Below are positions 36,931-46,535 of a stretch of DNA of 64,000 bases, one piece after another (the first letter of the stretch is position 1; every line of letters begins with the position of its first letter). The position numbers and the translations under genes were made by a program. Below the pieces are notes generated by a model, which ran no database searches, was not told the origin of the DNA, and worked only from the letters and a program-made list of their open reading frames with translations. Source of the DNA: Bordetella genomosp. 2. Lineage in GTDB: Bacteria > Pseudomonadota > Gammaproteobacteria > Burkholderiales > Burkholderiaceae_B. The stretch lies in contig NZ_NEVT01000006.1 in NCBI RefSeq assembly GCF_002261345.1, positions 868,001-932,000 of the forward strand. Direction: 5' to 3'.

Positions 36931-37911
36931 TCAGGACGAAGCGGATGCATCGGGCGCCGCCTTGCGCGACAGGCCCTTGGGCAGCGGGAAGGCGACGTTC
37001 TCTTCGAGGCCGGGCATGGTGCGCACCGATACCGCGCCCAGTTCTTTCAGGCGCTGCACCACCTGCTGGACCAGGATCTCGGGCGCCGAGGCGCCGGCGG
37101 TGATGCCGATGCGCTGCTTGCCCCGCAGCCAGGCCGGGTCGATGGCGTGCGCGCCGTCCACCAGGTGCGCCTCGGTGCCGATGCGCTCGGCGACTTCGCG
37201 CAGGCGGTTCGAATTGGAGCTGTTGGGGCTGCCGACCACCAGCACCAGGTCGCAATCGGGCGCCAGCAGCTTGACCGCGTCCTGGCGGTTCTGCGTGGCA
37301 TAGCAGATGTCGCTTTTCTTGGGCTCGACGATGTCGGGAAAGCGCGCGCGCAGCGCCGCCGACACGGCCGCCGCGTCGTCGACCGACAGCGTGGTCTGCG
37401 TGACGAACGCCAGGTTGGAGGGATCCGTAACCTGGAGGCTGGCGACATCGGCGGCGGTCTCGACCAGGTACATGCCGCCCTGGGCCTGGCCCAGGGTGCC
37501 TTCGACCTCGGGGTGGCCCTTGTGGCCGATCATGATGATCTCGCGGCCGGCGGCGCGCATGCGCGCGACCTCGATGTGCACCTTGGTGACCAGCGGGCAG
37601 GTGGCGTCGAATACCTGCAAGCCGCGCGCCTCGGCTTCCTGGCGCACGGCCTTGGACACGCCATGGGCCGAGAACACGACGATGGCGCCGGCGGGAGCCT
37701 GGTCGAGCTCGTCGATGAAGACGGCGCCCTTGGCGCGCAGGTCTTCGACGACGTAGCGGTTGTGGACGATTTCATGGCGCACGTAGATGGGCGCGCCGTG
37801 CAGTTCGAGCGCGCGCTCGACGATGTCGATGGCGCGGTCGACGCCGGCACAGAAGCCGCGCGGCTGGGCCAGCACGACCTCGGCGTCGGCGGCGGTGACG
37901 TGGTCGGCCAT
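36931..37911 (-). CDS. ispH: 4-hydroxy-3-methylbut-2-enyl diphosphate reductase
   Basis: The last enzyme of the MEP isoprenoid pathway, 326 residues. The three cysteine ligands of the iron-sulfur cluster are in [31 protein letters not shown] and [16 protein letters not shown]. The substrate-binding [14 protein letters not shown] and [14 protein letters not shown] are intact. The start overlaps the fkpB stop by one base (TAATG). The pairing fkpB-ispH is widespread in proteobacteria. Products feed the hopanoid-type squalene genes at 56.5 kb among others. Confidence 0.97.
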   Translation of the reverse strand: MADHVTAADAEVVLAQPRGFCAGVDRAIDIVERALELHGAPIYVRHEIVHNRYVVEDLRAKGAVFIDELDQAPAGAIVVFSAHGVSKAVRQEAEARGLQVFDATCPLVTKVHIEVARMRAAGREIIMIGHKGHPEVEGTLGQAQGGMYLVETAADVASLQVTDPSNLAFVTQTTLSVDDAAAVSAALRARFPDIVEPKKSDICYATQNRQDAVKLLAPDCDLVLVVGSPNSSNSNRLREVAERIGTEAHLVDGAHAIDPAWLRGKQRIGITAGASAPEILVQQVVQRLKELGAVSVRTMPGLEENVAFPLPKGLSRKAAPDASASS

Positions 37912-38399
37912 TACAGGACCCCCAGGATATCGACATCGACCCGCAGCGCGGTGCCCGCCAGCGGATGGTTGAAATCGAACAGCGCCCAGTCGGGCGTGAT
38001 CTGCTTGAGCACGCCGGAATAGCGGCCCCCGTTGGGCGCGCTGAACTCGACCAGGTCGCCGGGCTCGAAGGTGGCGTCGGCGCCGGCGTGCTCGGCCAGC
38101 ATGGCGCGCGTGATTTTCTGGACCAGGTCGGGGTTGCGGTCGCCGTAGGCCTGCGCCGGCGCGAGCTCGATGCTGAAGCGTTCGCCTTCGGCATGGCCGA
38201 GCAGCGCGTCTTCGAGGCCCGGCGCCCATTGGCCGCTGCCCATTTGCAGGGTGGCGGGACGTCCGTCGAAGGTATCGGCGAACACCGAGCCCTGCCCGGG
38301 CCCGGAGGCCAGCACGATGCGGTAATGCAGGGTCAGGTAGGAATCGGAACGGACGATGGGGGTCGCCTGGTCGGCGGCGGTGCTGCTCAAGGTGGTCAC
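37911..38399 (-). CDS. fkpB: FKBP-type peptidyl-prolyl isomerase (SlpA/FkpB)
   Basis: A cytoplasmic SlyD/SlpA-type FKBP of 162 residues if the GTG at 38399 is used, or 159 from the TTG at 38390 ([13 protein letters not shown]). Neither has an ideal ribosome site; GGTGA precedes the TTG. The FKBP half-domains are split by the IF insert as in Slp[53 protein letters not shown], and [20 protein letters not shown] at the end. It is translationally linked to ispH. Confidence 0.92.
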   Translation of the reverse strand: MTTLSSTAADQATPIVRSDSYLTLHYRIVLASGPGQGSVFADTFDGRPATLQMGSGQWAPGLEDALLGHAEGERFSIELAPAQAYGDRNPDLVQKITRAMLAEHAGADATFEPGDLVEFSAPNGGRYSGVLKQITPDWALFDFNHPLAGTALRVDVDILGVL

Positions 38400-38572
38400 C
38401 GTGGAAAATGAATCGGTAAACCTGGATTTTAGAACGTCTTGGCGCAACCGGCCGCCGCGTGCCCCGGCCGGGGCATGACGTAGTTCGACGACGGGACAAA
38501 ATCGTTCACTGCCGCCCCGCCGGCGGCCCGTCCCTGGCATCTTGAAGGCTTGTCCGTTCCCGCCGCCCCGCC

Positions 38573-39250
38573 ATGAGCCTGCCCCACGACCTGCCCGAAC
38601 ACGAACGCCCGCGCGAGCGCCTGCTGCGCCATGGCCCGGCCTCGCTGCGCGACGCCGAATTGCTGGCGCTGGCGCTGCGCACCGGCACGCGCGGCCGCAC
38701 CGCCATCGACATGGGCGCCATGCTGATGCACCGCTACGGCGGCTTGCGCGGCCTGTTCGCCGCCACGCCCCAGGAACTCATGTCGCTGCCCGGCCTGGGC
38801 ACGGCCAAGGCCGGCTCGCTGGCAGCCGTACTGGAGCTGGCGCGCCGCGCCACCGAGGAACGCCTGATGCGCACGCCCGCATTGGCCGAGCCCGGCGCCG
38901 TCAAGCTCTACTTCAAGACCGCGCTGACACACCGCACGGTGGAACATTGCCTGGCGCTGTACCTCGACAACCGGCTCAACCTGATCGCCAGCGGCGAGCT
39001 GGCGCGCGGCACGCTGGCGCAGGCGCCGGTGTATCCGCGCGAGGTGGTGCGCGAGGCGCTGCGCCACCACGCGGCCGCCCTGATCCTGGCGCACAACCAC
39101 CCGTCCGGCTCGGCCCAGCCCAGCCAGGCCGATCGCGAACTCAACACCCGCCTGAAGCAGGCGCTGGCGCTGGTCGACGTGCGGCTGGTGGACCACCTCA
39201 TCGTGGCCGCCGACTCGGTCGTGTCGATGGCGGAACTGGGCCTGCTGTAG
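38573..39250 (+). CDS. radC: RadC/YeeS-like JAB1/MPN domain protein
   Basis: A 225-residue UPF0758 protein. The N-terminal helix-hairpin-helix (LMSLPGLGTAKAGSLAAVLE) precedes a JAB/MPN+ domain with the zinc ligands in LILAHNHPSGSAQPSQAD (H-x-H-P-x-G-x6-D). The name comes from an old repair assignment now considered wrong; the molecular role is unsettled. The stop codon forms part of a hairpin shared with the convergent LysR gene. Confidence 0.9.
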   Translation: MSLPHDLPEHERPRERLLRHGPASLRDAELLALALRTGTRGRTAIDMGAMLMHRYGGLRGLFAATPQELMSLPGLGTAKAGSLAAVLELARRATEERLMRTPALAEPGAVKLYFKTALTHRTVEHCLALYLDNRLNLIASGELARGTLAQAPVYPREVVREALRHHAAALILAHNHPSGSAQPSQADRELNTRLKQALALVDVRLVDHLIVAADSVVSMAELGLL

Positions 39251-39270
39251 CGCCGCGCGCGCCGGCGCTA
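39248..39270. terminator. Hairpin shared by the radC and LysR stop codons
   Basis: A perfect 8-bp stem (TAGCGCCG with CGGCGCTA) and a 7-base loop contain both stop codons, radC at 39248-39250 and the LysR gene at 39270-39268. There is no T-run, so termination is uncertain. Confidence 0.4.
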
Positions 39271-40170
39271 GGGCCGGGCGGCGCGGCCCAGCTCGCCGCC
39301 GACGAAAACGAGGAACGCGGCCGCCATGGGCGGCAAGGCGTGGCCTTGCAGCGTCAGGATCTGGATGGTGCGCTGCTGCATTTCGGGATTCGAGAACGGC
39401 ACGGCCGTCAGGCGCCTGGCATGCGGTTGGCCGCGCACCACCAGATACCCGGACAGGGCCACGATGAGGTTGCCCGGCAGCAGCGGCAGGAAGGCCGCCG
39501 AGTAGTTCGACACATAGGCCGGCTCCAGGTGCAGGCCGGCATTCGCGCAGCAGGTGTCGAACAATTGCCGCACGGTCGTCTCGCTGTCGCCCAGCGCCAG
39601 CGGGTAGTCGAGCAATTGGCGCACGTCGACCGATTTGCGGCTTGCCAGCGGATGCTTGCGGCACATGATGGCGTACACCGGCGCGGCGCATAATGCGTGG
39701 GTCTCCAGCCGCGGATCGGCGGCCACGCTGTAGCGAATGCCGATGTGCGACAGGCCTTCGGCCACCCGCCGGCCGACTTCCTGGCCGTGGCCCACGTGCA
39801 TGTGGAACCGCACGTCGGCATGCTGGCGCTTGAAGCGGGCCATCGCCTGGGACAGGAACTGCTGGGCGAAACCCTCGGTGCTGGCGATGTGTACGGTCAC
39901 GTCGCCCAGCGCACTGTCCTGGCGTATCGAACTGAGCACCCGCTCCGCTTCCAGGGCGCTGGCGCTGGCATAGGCCGACAGCCTGCGCCCGGCATCGCTG
40001 AGCCGCATGCCGCGCGGCAGCCGCTCGAACAAGGGCACCCCGACCATCGCCTCCAGCTTGCCGATCTGCCGACTGACGGCCGACGGCGCCACATGCAGGC
40101 GCTGCGCCGCCCGCGCAATGGACCCGGTACGCACGACCTCCAGAAAATGCCGCATCGCGGTCGAGATCAT
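39268..40170 (-). CDS. LysR-family transcriptional regulator
   Basis: A 300-residue LysR regulator (MISTAMRHFLEVVRTGSIAR). The HTH lies at about residues 18-40 (RAAQRLHVAPSAVSRQIGKL), and the effector domain begins near residue 88 (LGDVTVHIASTEGFAQQFL). It is divergent from the M20 peptidase gene, with an inverted repeat between them (40190-40206). It probably controls the M20-Bug-kynB-kynA set or its first genes; the effector is unknown. Confidence 0.92.
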   Translation of the reverse strand: MISTAMRHFLEVVRTGSIARAAQRLHVAPSAVSRQIGKLEAMVGVPLFERLPRGMRLSDAGRRLSAYASASALEAERVLSSIRQDSALGDVTVHIASTEGFAQQFLSQAMARFKRQHADVRFHMHVGHGQEVGRRVAEGLSHIGIRYSVAADPRLETHALCAAPVYAIMCRKHPLASRKSVDVRQLLDYPLALGDSETTVRQLFDTCCANAGLHLEPAYVSNYSAAFLPLLPGNLIVALSGYLVVRGQPHARRLTAVPFSNPEMQQRTIQILTLQGHALPPMAAAFLVFVGGELGRAARP

Positions 40171-40189
40171 CGGCGCTGCTCCTTATTGG

Positions 40190-40206
40190 ATTGCCATAAA
40201 GGCAAT
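40190..40206. promoter_or_regulatory. LysR operator: ATTGCC-N5-GGCAAT
   Basis: A perfect 6-bp inverted repeat with a 5-base AT spacer (TTGCCATAAAGGCAA core) lies 20 bases from the LysR start in an AT-rich intergenic stretch. Related half-sites (AATTGTGGCATT) follow at 40226-40237. This is the usual LysR box form. Confidence 0.55.
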
Positions 40207-40299
40207 GATTATGTGCAAAAGTTCTAATTGTGGCATTCATACCGCTGTAATAAGTTTGGCGTTTTCAACCAGACGCGCCCTCCGCTGGCGCCGCGCCCA

Positions 40300-41697
40300 G
40301 TGACCCGCTCCGAAGCCATCTCGTCCGCCGTCCAGCAATTCGACGACGGCCGTTTTCTTGCCACGCTCGCCCGCCGGATCGCATACCAGACGGAAAGCGA
40401 GGAACCCGCCCAGGCGGCCGCGCAGCACGCCTACCTGCGCGAAGAACTGGCTCCGCTGCTACAGCGGCTGGGCTTCTCGCTGACCATCCACCCCAATCCT
40501 GCCGGCGTCGACCTGCCGCTGCTGGTGGCCCAACGCATCGAAGACCCGGACCTGCCCACGGTGCTGATGTACGGACACGCCGACGTGGTGCGCGGCAACG
40601 CCGCCCGGTGGAGCGCCGGACGCGACCCCTGGCGCCTGCAGGTCGAGGGGGATCGTTGGTACGGACGGGGCACGGCCGACAACAAAGGCCAGCACTCCAT
40701 CAACCTGGCCGCGCTGGAATCGGTCATGGCCGCGCGCGCAGGCCGGTTGGGTTTCAATGCCAAGCTGCTGATCGAAACCGGCGAAGAAGCCGGCTCGCCA
40801 GGCTTGGCCGCCTTCTGCGCCAGCCACCGCCCCGCCCTGGCGGCCGACCTGTTCCTGGCCAGCGACGGCCCCCGGCTGGCGGCCGAACGGCCGACGCTGT
40901 TCATGGGCTCGCGCGGGGCCGTGAATTTCGAGCTGTCGGTGCATCTGCGCGAGCGCGCATACCATTCGGGCAATTGGGGCGGCCTGCTCGCCAACCCGGC
41001 GATCCTGCTGGCGCATGCGCTCGCCTCGCTGGTGGATGCGCGCGGCCGCATTGCGGTAGACGCCCTGCGGCCTCCGGCCATGCCGCCGCAGATCCGGCAG
41101 GCGCTGGCCGGCCTGCCGGTGGGCGGCGGTATCGACGACCCCGACGTCGACCAGGATTGGGGCGAGCCAGGGCTGGGCCCGGCCGAGCAGGTGTTTGGCT
41201 GGAACAGTCTTGATGTGCTGACCCTGTCGGCGGGCGACGCCGCCAAGCCGGTCAATGCCATCCAGCCGCGGGCCAGCGCCTGGTGCCAATTGCGTTTCGT
41301 GGTGGGTACGGACTGGCGCGGCCTGCAACAGCATGTGCGCGACCATCTGGACCGCCACGGCTTCCCGATGGTGCAGGTGCGCCTGGGCGCGCAGGCCGCC
41401 GCGACCCGGCTCCTGCCCGACCATCCATGGGTGCAGTGGGCGGCGCAGTCGCTGCGCCAGACCACTGGCCGCGACGCCGTGCTGCTGCCCAACTTGGGGG
41501 GCTCGCTGCCGAACGACATCTTCGCCGACCAGCTCGGACTGCCCACCGTGTGGGTGCCGCATTCCTATCCGGCCTGCGCCCAGCACGCGCCCGACGAGCA
41601 CCTGCTGGGCGGCGTGGCCCGCGAAGGCCTGGCCGTCATGGCGGGCCTGTACTGGGACCTCGGCGAAGCCGGCCTGCGGCCCGCGCCACGGCGCTGA
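40300..41697 (+). CDS. M20-family metallopeptidase/amidohydrolase
   Basis: A 465-residue dizinc hydrolase of the M20 (ArgE/DapE/carboxypeptidase G2) family. Metal-site motifs are in order: VLMYGHADVVRGN (H-x-D), GRGTADNKGQ (bridging Asp), ETGEEAGSPG (Glu-Glu) and VPHSYPACAQHAPDEH (final His). The dimerisation domain is intact. I use the GTG at 40300; the frame stays open to 40228, but that part is AT-rich and overlaps the probable regulatory region. The ribosome site is poor, so the start is uncertain. Substrates are likely N-acyl amino acids or dipeptides. A Bug binding-protein gene follows 47 bases on. Confidence 0.88.
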   Translation: MTRSEAISSAVQQFDDGRFLATLARRIAYQTESEEPAQAAAQHAYLREELAPLLQRLGFSLTIHPNPAGVDLPLLVAQRIEDPDLPTVLMYGHADVVRGNAARWSAGRDPWRLQVEGDRWYGRGTADNKGQHSINLAALESVMAARAGRLGFNAKLLIETGEEAGSPGLAAFCASHRPALAADLFLASDGPRLAAERPTLFMGSRGAVNFELSVHLRERAYHSGNWGGLLANPAILLAHALASLVDARGRIAVDALRPPAMPPQIRQALAGLPVGGGIDDPDVDQDWGEPGLGPAEQVFGWNSLDVLTLSAGDAAKPVNAIQPRASAWCQLRFVVGTDWRGLQQHVRDHLDRHGFPMVQVRLGAQAAATRLLPDHPWVQWAAQSLRQTTGRDAVLLPNLGGSLPNDIFADQLGLPTVWVPHSYPACAQHAPDEHLLGGVAREGLAVMAGLYWDLGEAGLRPAPRR

Positions 41698-41744
41698 ACC
41701 GGTCGCGGCGCGCAGCAACTCAGATCACGACAAGGGGAATACAC

Positions 41745-42716
41745 ATGAAGCGCATCCTGGGCCTGGCCGTCATGGCCTGCTTCCTGGCCGGCACCGCGCC
41801 GGCGACCGCGGCGTATCCGGCCAAGCCGGTCAAGATCGTGGTGCCGTTCACGCCCGGCGGCGCCACTGACGCCGTCGCGCGCCATCTGGCCAGGAAGCTG
41901 GCGGAGCGGCTGGGCCAGCCGTTCATCGTGGAGAACCGTCCGGGCGCCTCGACCATCATCGGCGCGCAGGCCGTGGCCGAGGCCGCGCCGGACGGCTACA
42001 CCCTGATGCTGTCCGGATCGACCACCTACACAGTATTGCCGGCATTGAAGAAAAACCTGCCGTACTCGCCCCTGGCCAGCTTTGCGCCGCTCGCGATCGT
42101 GGCCCTGGCCCCGGTGGTGCTGCTCGCCAAGAACGACCTGCCGGCCGGCAATGCCGCCGAACTGGCGGCCCTGGCGCGGCAGCGGTCGGGCCAGGCGGGA
42201 CTGATGTACGGCACCTTCGGCGCGGGCTCCGCCCCGCACCTGACCGGCGAGATGTTCGCCCAGGCCGCCGGGGCCGCGCTGTCGCCGGTGCCCTATAAGG
42301 GCAGCGCGCAACTGGTCACGGCGCTGATCGGCGGCGAAATCGACCTGGGCGTCGACACGGTGTCGTCGGCCGCGCCGCATGTCAAGGCCGGCAAGGTCCG
42401 CGCCATCGCCGTCACCGGCAGCCAGCGCGCCGGGCAACTGCCGGATGTGCCCACCTTCGCCGAGGCCGGCATGCCGTCCGTCTCGTTGATGGGATGGTAC
42501 GGCCTGGCGGCGCCGGCCGGCACGCCCGCCCCGGTGCTGTCTACCCTGGAACAGGCGGTTGCCGCTATCATGCAGGATGCCGAGATCGACGCGGCTTTCT
42601 CCGCGATGGCGCTGCAGCCCGTCGCATGGGGGCCGGCGGCGTTCCGACGACAAATCGGGCAAGAGCTGCAGGTCTTCGGCGACATCGGCGCGCGCGCCGC
42701 GATTTCCCTTGACTGA
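41745..42716 (+). CDS. Bug-family tripartite tricarboxylate transporter binding protein
   Basis: A 323-residue periplasmic binding protein. The signal peptide ends near residue 22 (LAGTAPATAAYPAKPVKIVV), and the mature start is YPAKPVKIVVPFTPGGATDA. Bug blocks ENRPGASTIIGAQAV, PDGYTLMLSGSTTYTVLPAL and PVPYKGSAQLVTALIGGEID are present. An AAGGGGA ribosome site precedes the ATG at 41745. It sits between an M20 hydrolase and kynB, so its ligand may be the hydrolase substrate or a kynurenine-pathway acid; no permease is nearby. Confidence 0.92.
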   Translation: MKRILGLAVMACFLAGTAPATAAYPAKPVKIVVPFTPGGATDAVARHLARKLAERLGQPFIVENRPGASTIIGAQAVAEAAPDGYTLMLSGSTTYTVLPALKKNLPYSPLASFAPLAIVALAPVVLLAKNDLPAGNAAELAALARQRSGQAGLMYGTFGAGSAPHLTGEMFAQAAGAALSPVPYKGSAQLVTALIGGEIDLGVDTVSSAAPHVKAGKVRAIAVTGSQRAGQLPDVPTFAEAGMPSVSLMGWYGLAAPAGTPAPVLSTLEQAVAAIMQDAEIDAAFSAMALQPVAWGPAAFRRQIGQELQVFGDIGARAAISLD

Positions 42717-42744
42717 ACCGAGCCCTTCCTCCGCTTCCGCATCC

Positions 42745-43374
42745 ATGAAACGCCTCTGGGATATTTCGCCGCCGGTATCGGCCGACTCGCCGGTATTTCC
42801 GGGCGACACCCCATACCGGCAGCAATGGAAGTGGTCGCTGACGCCGGAGTGCCCGGTCAACGTCAGCGAGATCACGCTGTCGCCGCACACCGGCGCGCAT
42901 GCCGACGCCCCGCTGCACTATCGCAACGGCGCGCCGGCCATCGGCGCGCTGCCGCTCGAGCCGTTCCTGGGGCCGTGCCGGGTGATCCACGCCCTGGACT
43001 GCGGCCCGCTGATCCTGCCCGAACACTTGCGGCACGCGGCCGACGACCTGCCGCCGCGGGTGCTCGTGCGCACCGCCAAGCACGCCGCGCTGGACTGGTG
43101 GACCGACGACTTCACGGCCTACGCGCCGCATACCATCGAATGGCTGGCCGAGCGCGGCGTCATGCTGATCGGCCTGGACACGCCCAGCATCGACCCCGCC
43201 AGCAGCAAGACCCTGGACAGCCATCACGTCATCTTGCGGCGCGACATCCGCGTGCTGGAAAACCTGCTGCTCGACGACGTCGCGGAAGGCGACTACGAAC
43301 TGATCGCCCTGCCGCTGGCGCTGGCCCAGGCTGACGCCAGCCCGGTGCGCGCGGTATTGCGCGAGCTGGGCTGA
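42745..43374 (+). CDS. kynB: Kynurenine formamidase (cyclase-like)
   Basis: Hydrolyses N-formylkynurenine to kynurenine and formate. The 209 residues match the bacterial KynB length. The zinc/metal site of the cyclase family is in [19 protein letters not shown] (H-x-G-x-H-x-D), and [20 protein letters not shown] is also conserved. It is followed 50 bases later by kynA, which makes its substrate. kynU, often found between the two in Burkholderia-type operons, is not here. Confidence 0.94.
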   Translation: MKRLWDISPPVSADSPVFPGDTPYRQQWKWSLTPECPVNVSEITLSPHTGAHADAPLHYRNGAPAIGALPLEPFLGPCRVIHALDCGPLILPEHLRHAADDLPPRVLVRTAKHAALDWWTDDFTAYAPHTIEWLAERGVMLIGLDTPSIDPASSKTLDSHHVILRRDIRVLENLLLDDVAEGDYELIALPLALAQADASPVRAVLRELG

Positions 43375-43424
43375 CCCGCCCTGCCGGGCCGCGCGCCCGG
43401 CGGCGGCACCATCCCGAGACCGCC

Positions 43425-44273
43425 ATGAATACACCTGAACGACCCGAAGACATCGTCCGCACCGAGAACGCGCAGCTGGATTACGCGCGGGACATGACCT
43501 ACGGCGACTACCTGCACCTGGACGAACTGCTGGGCGCCCAGCATCCGCTGTCGCCGGAACACAACGAAATGCTGTTCATCGTGCAGCACCAGACTTCCGA
43601 GCTGTGGATGAAGCTGATGCTGCACGAACTGCGCGCCGCGATCGCCAGCGTGGCCGCCGACCGCCTGCCGCCGGCCTTCAAGATGCTGGCGCGCGTCAGC
43701 AAGATCATGGAACAGCTCGTGCATGCCTGGGATGTGCTGGCCACCATGACGCCGCCCGAGTATTCCGCCCTGCGCCCGCACCTGGCGCGCTCGAGCGGCT
43801 TCCAGAGCTACCAGTATCGCCAGATCGAGTTCCTGCTGGGCAACAAGAACGCCGCGATGCTCAAGCCGCACGCCCATCGGGCCGACCTGCTGGCGCAGGT
43901 ACAGGCGGCCTACCAGGCGCCGTCGCTGTACGATGAATCGCTGCGGCTGCTGGCCCGCAACGGCCTGCCGGTGCCGGCCAGCCACACCGAGCGCGACTGG
44001 ACCAGGCCGTACCAGGCCGATCCGGCGGTCGAGGCCGCCTGGCTGGAGGTCTACCGGCAGCCCGACAAGTATTGGGACCTGTACCAGCTGGGCGAAAAGC
44101 TCACCGACCTGGAAGACGCATTCCGCCTGTGGCGCTTCCGCCACGTCACCACCGTGGAGCGCGTCATCGGCTTCAAGCGCGGCACGGGCGGCACCTCCGG
44201 GGTGGCGTACCTGCGCAAGATGCTGGACGTGGTGTTGTTCCCGGAGATCTGGGCCTTGCGCACCGACCTGTGA
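43425..44273 (+). CDS. kynA: Tryptophan 2,3-dioxygenase
   Basis: A 282-residue heme dioxygenase opening the indole ring of tryptophan to N-formylkynurenine. Family blocks are [60 protein letters not shown], and the C-terminal [19 protein letters not shown]. The heme-ligand His lies in the [14 protein letters not shown] segment. It ends the M20-Bug-kynB-kynA row; L31 has its own promoter inside and after the kynA 3' end. Confidence 0.97.
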   Translation: MNTPERPEDIVRTENAQLDYARDMTYGDYLHLDELLGAQHPLSPEHNEMLFIVQHQTSELWMKLMLHELRAAIASVAADRLPPAFKMLARVSKIMEQLVHAWDVLATMTPPEYSALRPHLARSSGFQSYQYRQIEFLLGNKNAAMLKPHAHRADLLAQVQAAYQAPSLYDESLRLLARNGLPVPASHTERDWTRPYQADPAVEAAWLEVYRQPDKYWDLYQLGEKLTDLEDAFRLWRFRHVTTVERVIGFKRGTGGTSGVAYLRKMLDVVLFPEIWALRTDL

Positions 44274-44286
44274 ACCATGCTAGAAT
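44256..44286 (+). promoter_or_regulatory. Putative promoter of rpmE2
   Basis: TTGCGC (44256-44261) and TAGAAT (44281-44286) are separated by 19 bases, slightly long. This would give a 5' leader of over 110 bases before the L31 start. Confidence 0.4.
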
Positions 44287-44411
44287 GTGTGGTTACTTCC
44301 TGGATACGTGGCTGACGTGACCGCAACCCTGGCGAACCCTGGGTGTTGTGCGACCGCTTGGCTGGCGACCCGCAAACCCCCGGCCCAGCACCGGAAGAAC
44401 TGGAATAGATC

Positions 44412-44678
44412 ATGAAAGAAGGCATTCACCCCGAATACCGTGAAGTGGTGTTCATGGACGTGCAGACGGGCGGCAAGTTCGTGACCCGCTCGACCATCCA
44501 CACCCGCGAAACCATCGAGCTCGACGGCAAGACGTACCCGCTCTTCAAGTGCGACGTCACCTCCGAATCGCACCCCTTCTATACCGGCGCCCAGACCCGC
44601 ATCGTCGAAACCGGCCGCGTCGAGAAATTCCGCGCCCGCTTCGCCCGCACCACCGGCGCGGTCAAGTCGGCGTCGTAA
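44412..44678 (+). CDS. rpmE2: 50S ribosomal protein L31 type B
   Basis: An 88-residue L31 of the type B (zinc-free) form: [20 protein letters not shown] at the start and [20 protein letters not shown] near the end. It lacks the CxxC pairs of zinc-binding L31; only one Cys remains. Many bacteria express type B under zinc limitation through Zur, but no Zur-like site is seen here and no second L31 is in the window. It ends with a good intrinsic terminator. Confidence 0.95.
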   Translation: MKEGIHPEYREVVFMDVQTGGKFVTRSTIHTRETIELDGKTYPLFKCDVTSESHPFYTGAQTRIVETGRVEKFRARFARTTGAVKSAS

Positions 44679-44704
44679 ACTTGCTGCTCCAGCGGCGCAG
44701 CCAG

Positions 44705-44732
44705 AAAAGCAGCCTCCGGGCTGCTTTTTTTT
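44705..44732 (+). terminator. Intrinsic terminator after rpmE2
   Basis: A GCAGCC/GGCTGC stem with flanking A-T pairs and a 4-base loop runs into eight T. Confidence 0.9.
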
Positions 44733-44804
44733 CCGCGCCGCACCGATCCATCCCCGTTTCATGGCGACGCGGCCCGAGCCGCCCGGTTACGTTACATTAG
44801 CCCA

Positions 44805-46535
44805 GTGTCTCCCATCACGCGTTCGACTCCGGCTCGACTGACCATTCCGGCCACCGCCAAGCTGCCCCGGCTGGTGCTGCTCGGCCTGTCGCTGGCCTAT
44901 ATCGTGGCCGGCCTGTTCATGCGCGACCCCTGGAAGACCGACGATGCGGTGGGGCTGGCGACGATGATCACCGCGGTGCGCGAAGGCGGCCTGACCTGGC
45001 TGCTGCCGCAAGTGGGACAACTGGCCTATGCCGAGGAAGGCCCGCTCATCACCTGGGCCGGGGCGATCTGCATCTGGCTGTTCGGCCCGCTGATCGGCGA
45101 CATCCCGGCCGGCCGGCTGCCCAACCTGCTATGGTTCGGCATCACCACGGTCAGCGTCTGGTACGGCACCTACCTGCTCGGACGGCGCGCGGAAGCGCAG
45201 CCGCTGGCGCTGCCGTTCGGCGGCGAACCCTCCGCGCGCGACTACGGCCGCATGCTGGCCGACGCGGCGCTGCTGCTGCTGCTGGCGACCGTGGGCATCC
45301 TGCAGCGCACCCACGAATCGTCCGTGGTGCCGGCCATCATGGCGGCCCAGGCGCTGGCGTTCTACTCGCTGGCGCGCACCCTGGACCGCCCGGCCACCGG
45401 CGCCGCCACGCTGGGGGTAGCGCTGGCGGCCAGCTTCCTGATCCGCGGCTGGCTGGGCGCCCTGCCGGTCATGGCGGCGGCGCTGCTGGCGTTCCACCCG
45501 CGCAGCGCGCTGTGGGCCCGCCGCCGCTGGCTGCCGTTGGCGGCCGCGGTCGCCGCCGCGCTGATCCTGGCCTGGTGGATTCCCGCCACGCAAGGCAGCG
45601 AATACTGGATCCGCAGCTGGAAGATCTGGAACCTGACATTGTTCGACTGGCCCAGCCTGTCGGACACCGGCCGCACCCTGCGCGACCTGCCCTGGTACCT
45701 GTGGCCGACCTGGCCGCTGGCGGTGCTGGCGGTGTGGCGCTGGCGCGACTGGCTGTACGCGCCCCACATCTGGCTGCCGCTGGTCGCGGTGGCCTGCGCG
45801 GGGCTGGAACTGTTCTTCCTGGAAGAACCCACCGACTCCGAATTCATCATGCTGGCCGTGCCCTGCGCGATCCTGGCGGCGTTCTCCCTGCCGACGCTGC
45901 GACGCGGCGTGGTCAACACGCTGGACTGGTTCGCGGTGATGTGCTTTTCGCTGACCGTGGCCACCGCCTGGCTGGGCTGGATCGCGCTGCATTTCGGCTG
46001 GCCGGCGCAGATCGCGCGCAACATCGCGCGCCAGACCACCGGCTATGAGCCGGTCATTTCGTGGTTCGCCTTCGCCCTGGCCGTGGTGGTCACCGCGGCC
46101 TGGGTGCGGCTGGTGGTATGGCGCCTGCGCTCGCATCCGGCCGCGCTGTGGCGCGGCACGGTGCTGTCGGCCAGCGGCCTGACCGCCACCTGGATCCTGC
46201 TGGTGCTGCTGTGGCAGCCGGCGGTGGACTACGCGCGCAGCTACCGCGACATGTCGGCCGAACTGGCGGCGGCGCTGGCGCAGTACCGCCAGCCCGGCGA
46301 ATGCGTGCGCGGCCTGAGCGTGGGCAGCGGCCAGCGCGCTTCGCTGCTGATTTTCGACAACCTGACCCTCAGCTACGATTCGCGCTGCCCGCTGGTGTTG
46401 CAGCAGACCACGCGCGAACGCCTGCGCGACGGCGAAGCGGCCTACAGCGAAGGCGCCGAGGAATTGTGGCAAGGCGGCCGGCGCGCCGACCGGCACGAGA
46501 TATTCCGCCTGCTGCGCGTCGCCCCTTCGCGATGA
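44805..46535 (+). CDS. GT-C (ArnT/PMT-like) membrane glycosyltransferase
   Basis: A 576-residue integral membrane protein with 11 or more predicted helices. The first periplasmic loop carries the acidic motif MRDPWKTDDAVGLATMI, similar to the D-E/D-D pair of ArnT and other GT-C enzymes that use polyprenyl-phosphate sugars. A soluble C-terminal domain of about 100 residues follows the last helix. The start codon is GTG (44805). It is coupled to a MATE transporter gene by an ATGA overlap. ArnT-like enzymes add sugars to lipid A, but the acceptor here is unknown, and no polyprenyl-phosphate glycosyltransferase gene is adjacent. Confidence 0.8.
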   Translation: MSPITRSTPARLTIPATAKLPRLVLLGLSLAYIVAGLFMRDPWKTDDAVGLATMITAVREGGLTWLLPQVGQLAYAEEGPLITWAGAICIWLFGPLIGDIPAGRLPNLLWFGITTVSVWYGTYLLGRRAEAQPLALPFGGEPSARDYGRMLADAALLLLLATVGILQRTHESSVVPAIMAAQALAFYSLARTLDRPATGAATLGVALAASFLIRGWLGALPVMAAALLAFHPRSALWARRRWLPLAAAVAAALILAWWIPATQGSEYWIRSWKIWNLTLFDWPSLSDTGRTLRDLPWYLWPTWPLAVLAVWRWRDWLYAPHIWLPLVAVACAGLELFFLEEPTDSEFIMLAVPCAILAAFSLPTLRRGVVNTLDWFAVMCFSLTVATAWLGWIALHFGWPAQIARNIARQTTGYEPVISWFAFALAVVVTAAWVRLVVWRLRSHPAALWRGTVLSASGLTATWILLVLLWQPAVDYARSYRDMSAELAAALAQYRQPGECVRGLSVGSGQRASLLIFDNLTLSYDSRCPLVLQQTTRERLRDGEAAYSEGAEELWQGGRRADRHEIFRLLRVAPSR

